In this document: in pieces, positions 63,772 to 64,000 of the stretch
Layout: each line of letters opens with the position of its first letter
Numbering within the stretch: the stretch's first letter is position 1
NCBI RefSeq assembly: GCF_019145475.1
Contig: NZ_JAHTKI010000001.1
Coordinates: 186,001 to 250,000, forward strand
Reading direction: 5' to 3'
Length of the DNA: 64,000 nt
Source of the DNA: Pseudomonas botevensis
GTDB taxonomy: Bacteria; Pseudomonadota; Gammaproteobacteria; Pseudomonadales; Pseudomonadaceae
Translations under genes and position numbers: made by a program
Notes under the pieces: generated by a model
What the model saw: the letters and a program-made list of their open reading frames with translations, nothing else
Database searches by the model: none
What the model was told of the DNA's origin: nothing

Positions 63772-64000
63772 ATGAGCACTAGCGCAGCACAACAGAACGC
63801 CGCCGAAAACGGCGAGTACAGCATTCTCGACAGCATCATCGCCGAAACCCGTCTGACTCCGGACGACGAAGCCTACGACATCGCCAAGCGCGGTGTGTCG
63901 GCATTCATCGAAGAGCTGCTCAAGCCGCAGAACAACGGCGAGCCGGTCAAGAAAGCCATGGTTGACCGCATGATTGCCGAGATCGATGCCAAGCTCAGCC
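63772..64000 (+). CDS. tssC: Type VI secretion sheath subunit TssC, cut by window edge
   Basis: The first 76 codons of the large sheath subunit, truncated by the right edge. MSTSAAQQNAAENGEYSILD then SIIAETRLTPDDEAYDIAKRGVSAFIEELL matches the TssC/VipB N-terminus. AAGGAAG lies before the ATG. Follows tssB by 28 bp in the same operon. Confidence 0.92.
   Translation, partial: MSTSAAQQNAAENGEYSILDSIIAETRLTPDDEAYDIAKRGVSAFIEELLKPQNNGEPVKKAMVDRMIAEIDAKLS

Overview
The window is a piece of chromosome from a Pseudomonas of the fluorescens group. Evidence: high-GC genes, the pstS-pstC-pstA-pstB-phoU and phoB-phoR loci flanking typical Pseudomonas genes, split pyruvate carboxylase (pycA/pycB) with its LysR regulator, the RpiR-type regulator RccR, rubredoxin plus rubredoxin reductase, and many copies of the GTGGGAGCGGGCTTGC-type extragenic palindrome that litters P. 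fluorescens genomes. No rRNA, tRNA, CRISPR array, transposase or prophage was seen. It reads mostly as core genome with two small accessory-looking patches (29.5-30.3 kb and 61.0-61.6 kb).

Layout. 0-8.4 kb: a truncated DUF3301 gene, pdxY, a hotdog thioesterase, a CPA2 cation/proton antiporter, an SMI1/KNR4 protein, a Tim44-domain membrane protein, an EamA transporter and uvrD. 8.6-17.3 kb: a PAS-GGDEF-EAL protein, rccR with a perfect palindromic operator, and the pycR / pycA-pycB carbon-anaplerosis locus. 17.3-31.3 kb: an autotransporter, an amino-acid ABC pair without ATPase, a homocysteine methyltransferase, a PaiB-GNAT-GNAT operon divergent from a MocR regulator whose linker is encoded by DnaA-box-like repeats, an acetylpolyamine deacetylase plus polyamine-binding protein with an AraC regulator, an AT-rich unrecognised gene, and an asparaginase. 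31.4-38.7 kb: an alanine/glycine:Na+ symporter, aspA with a divergent LysR gene, and purEK behind a leader that looks like an attenuator.

38.8-55.2 kb: hexose-6-phosphate mutarotase, another thioesterase, an MFS transporter, then the phosphate regulon. Pho boxes lie before pstS, before pstC and before phoB. PstSCAB imports phosphate, PhoU couples the transporter to PhoR, and PhoR/PhoB close the loop. A response regulator, an M23 peptidase and a CBS-domain membrane protein sit between phoU and phoR. 55.2-61.0 kb: ubiA-ubiC (ubiquinone), rubredoxin and its reductase, an HU-type protein, and a three-gene phospholipid-type operon (CDP-alcohol phosphotransferase, acyltransferase, CdsA-like). 61.6-64.0 kb: the start of a type VI secretion cluster (tssA, tssB, partial tssC), with a long AT-richer leader and an RsmA/E-like site overlapping the tssA start codon.

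All calls come from reading the sequence and translated frames. Family assignments rest on motifs and remembered homologues; no database search was run.
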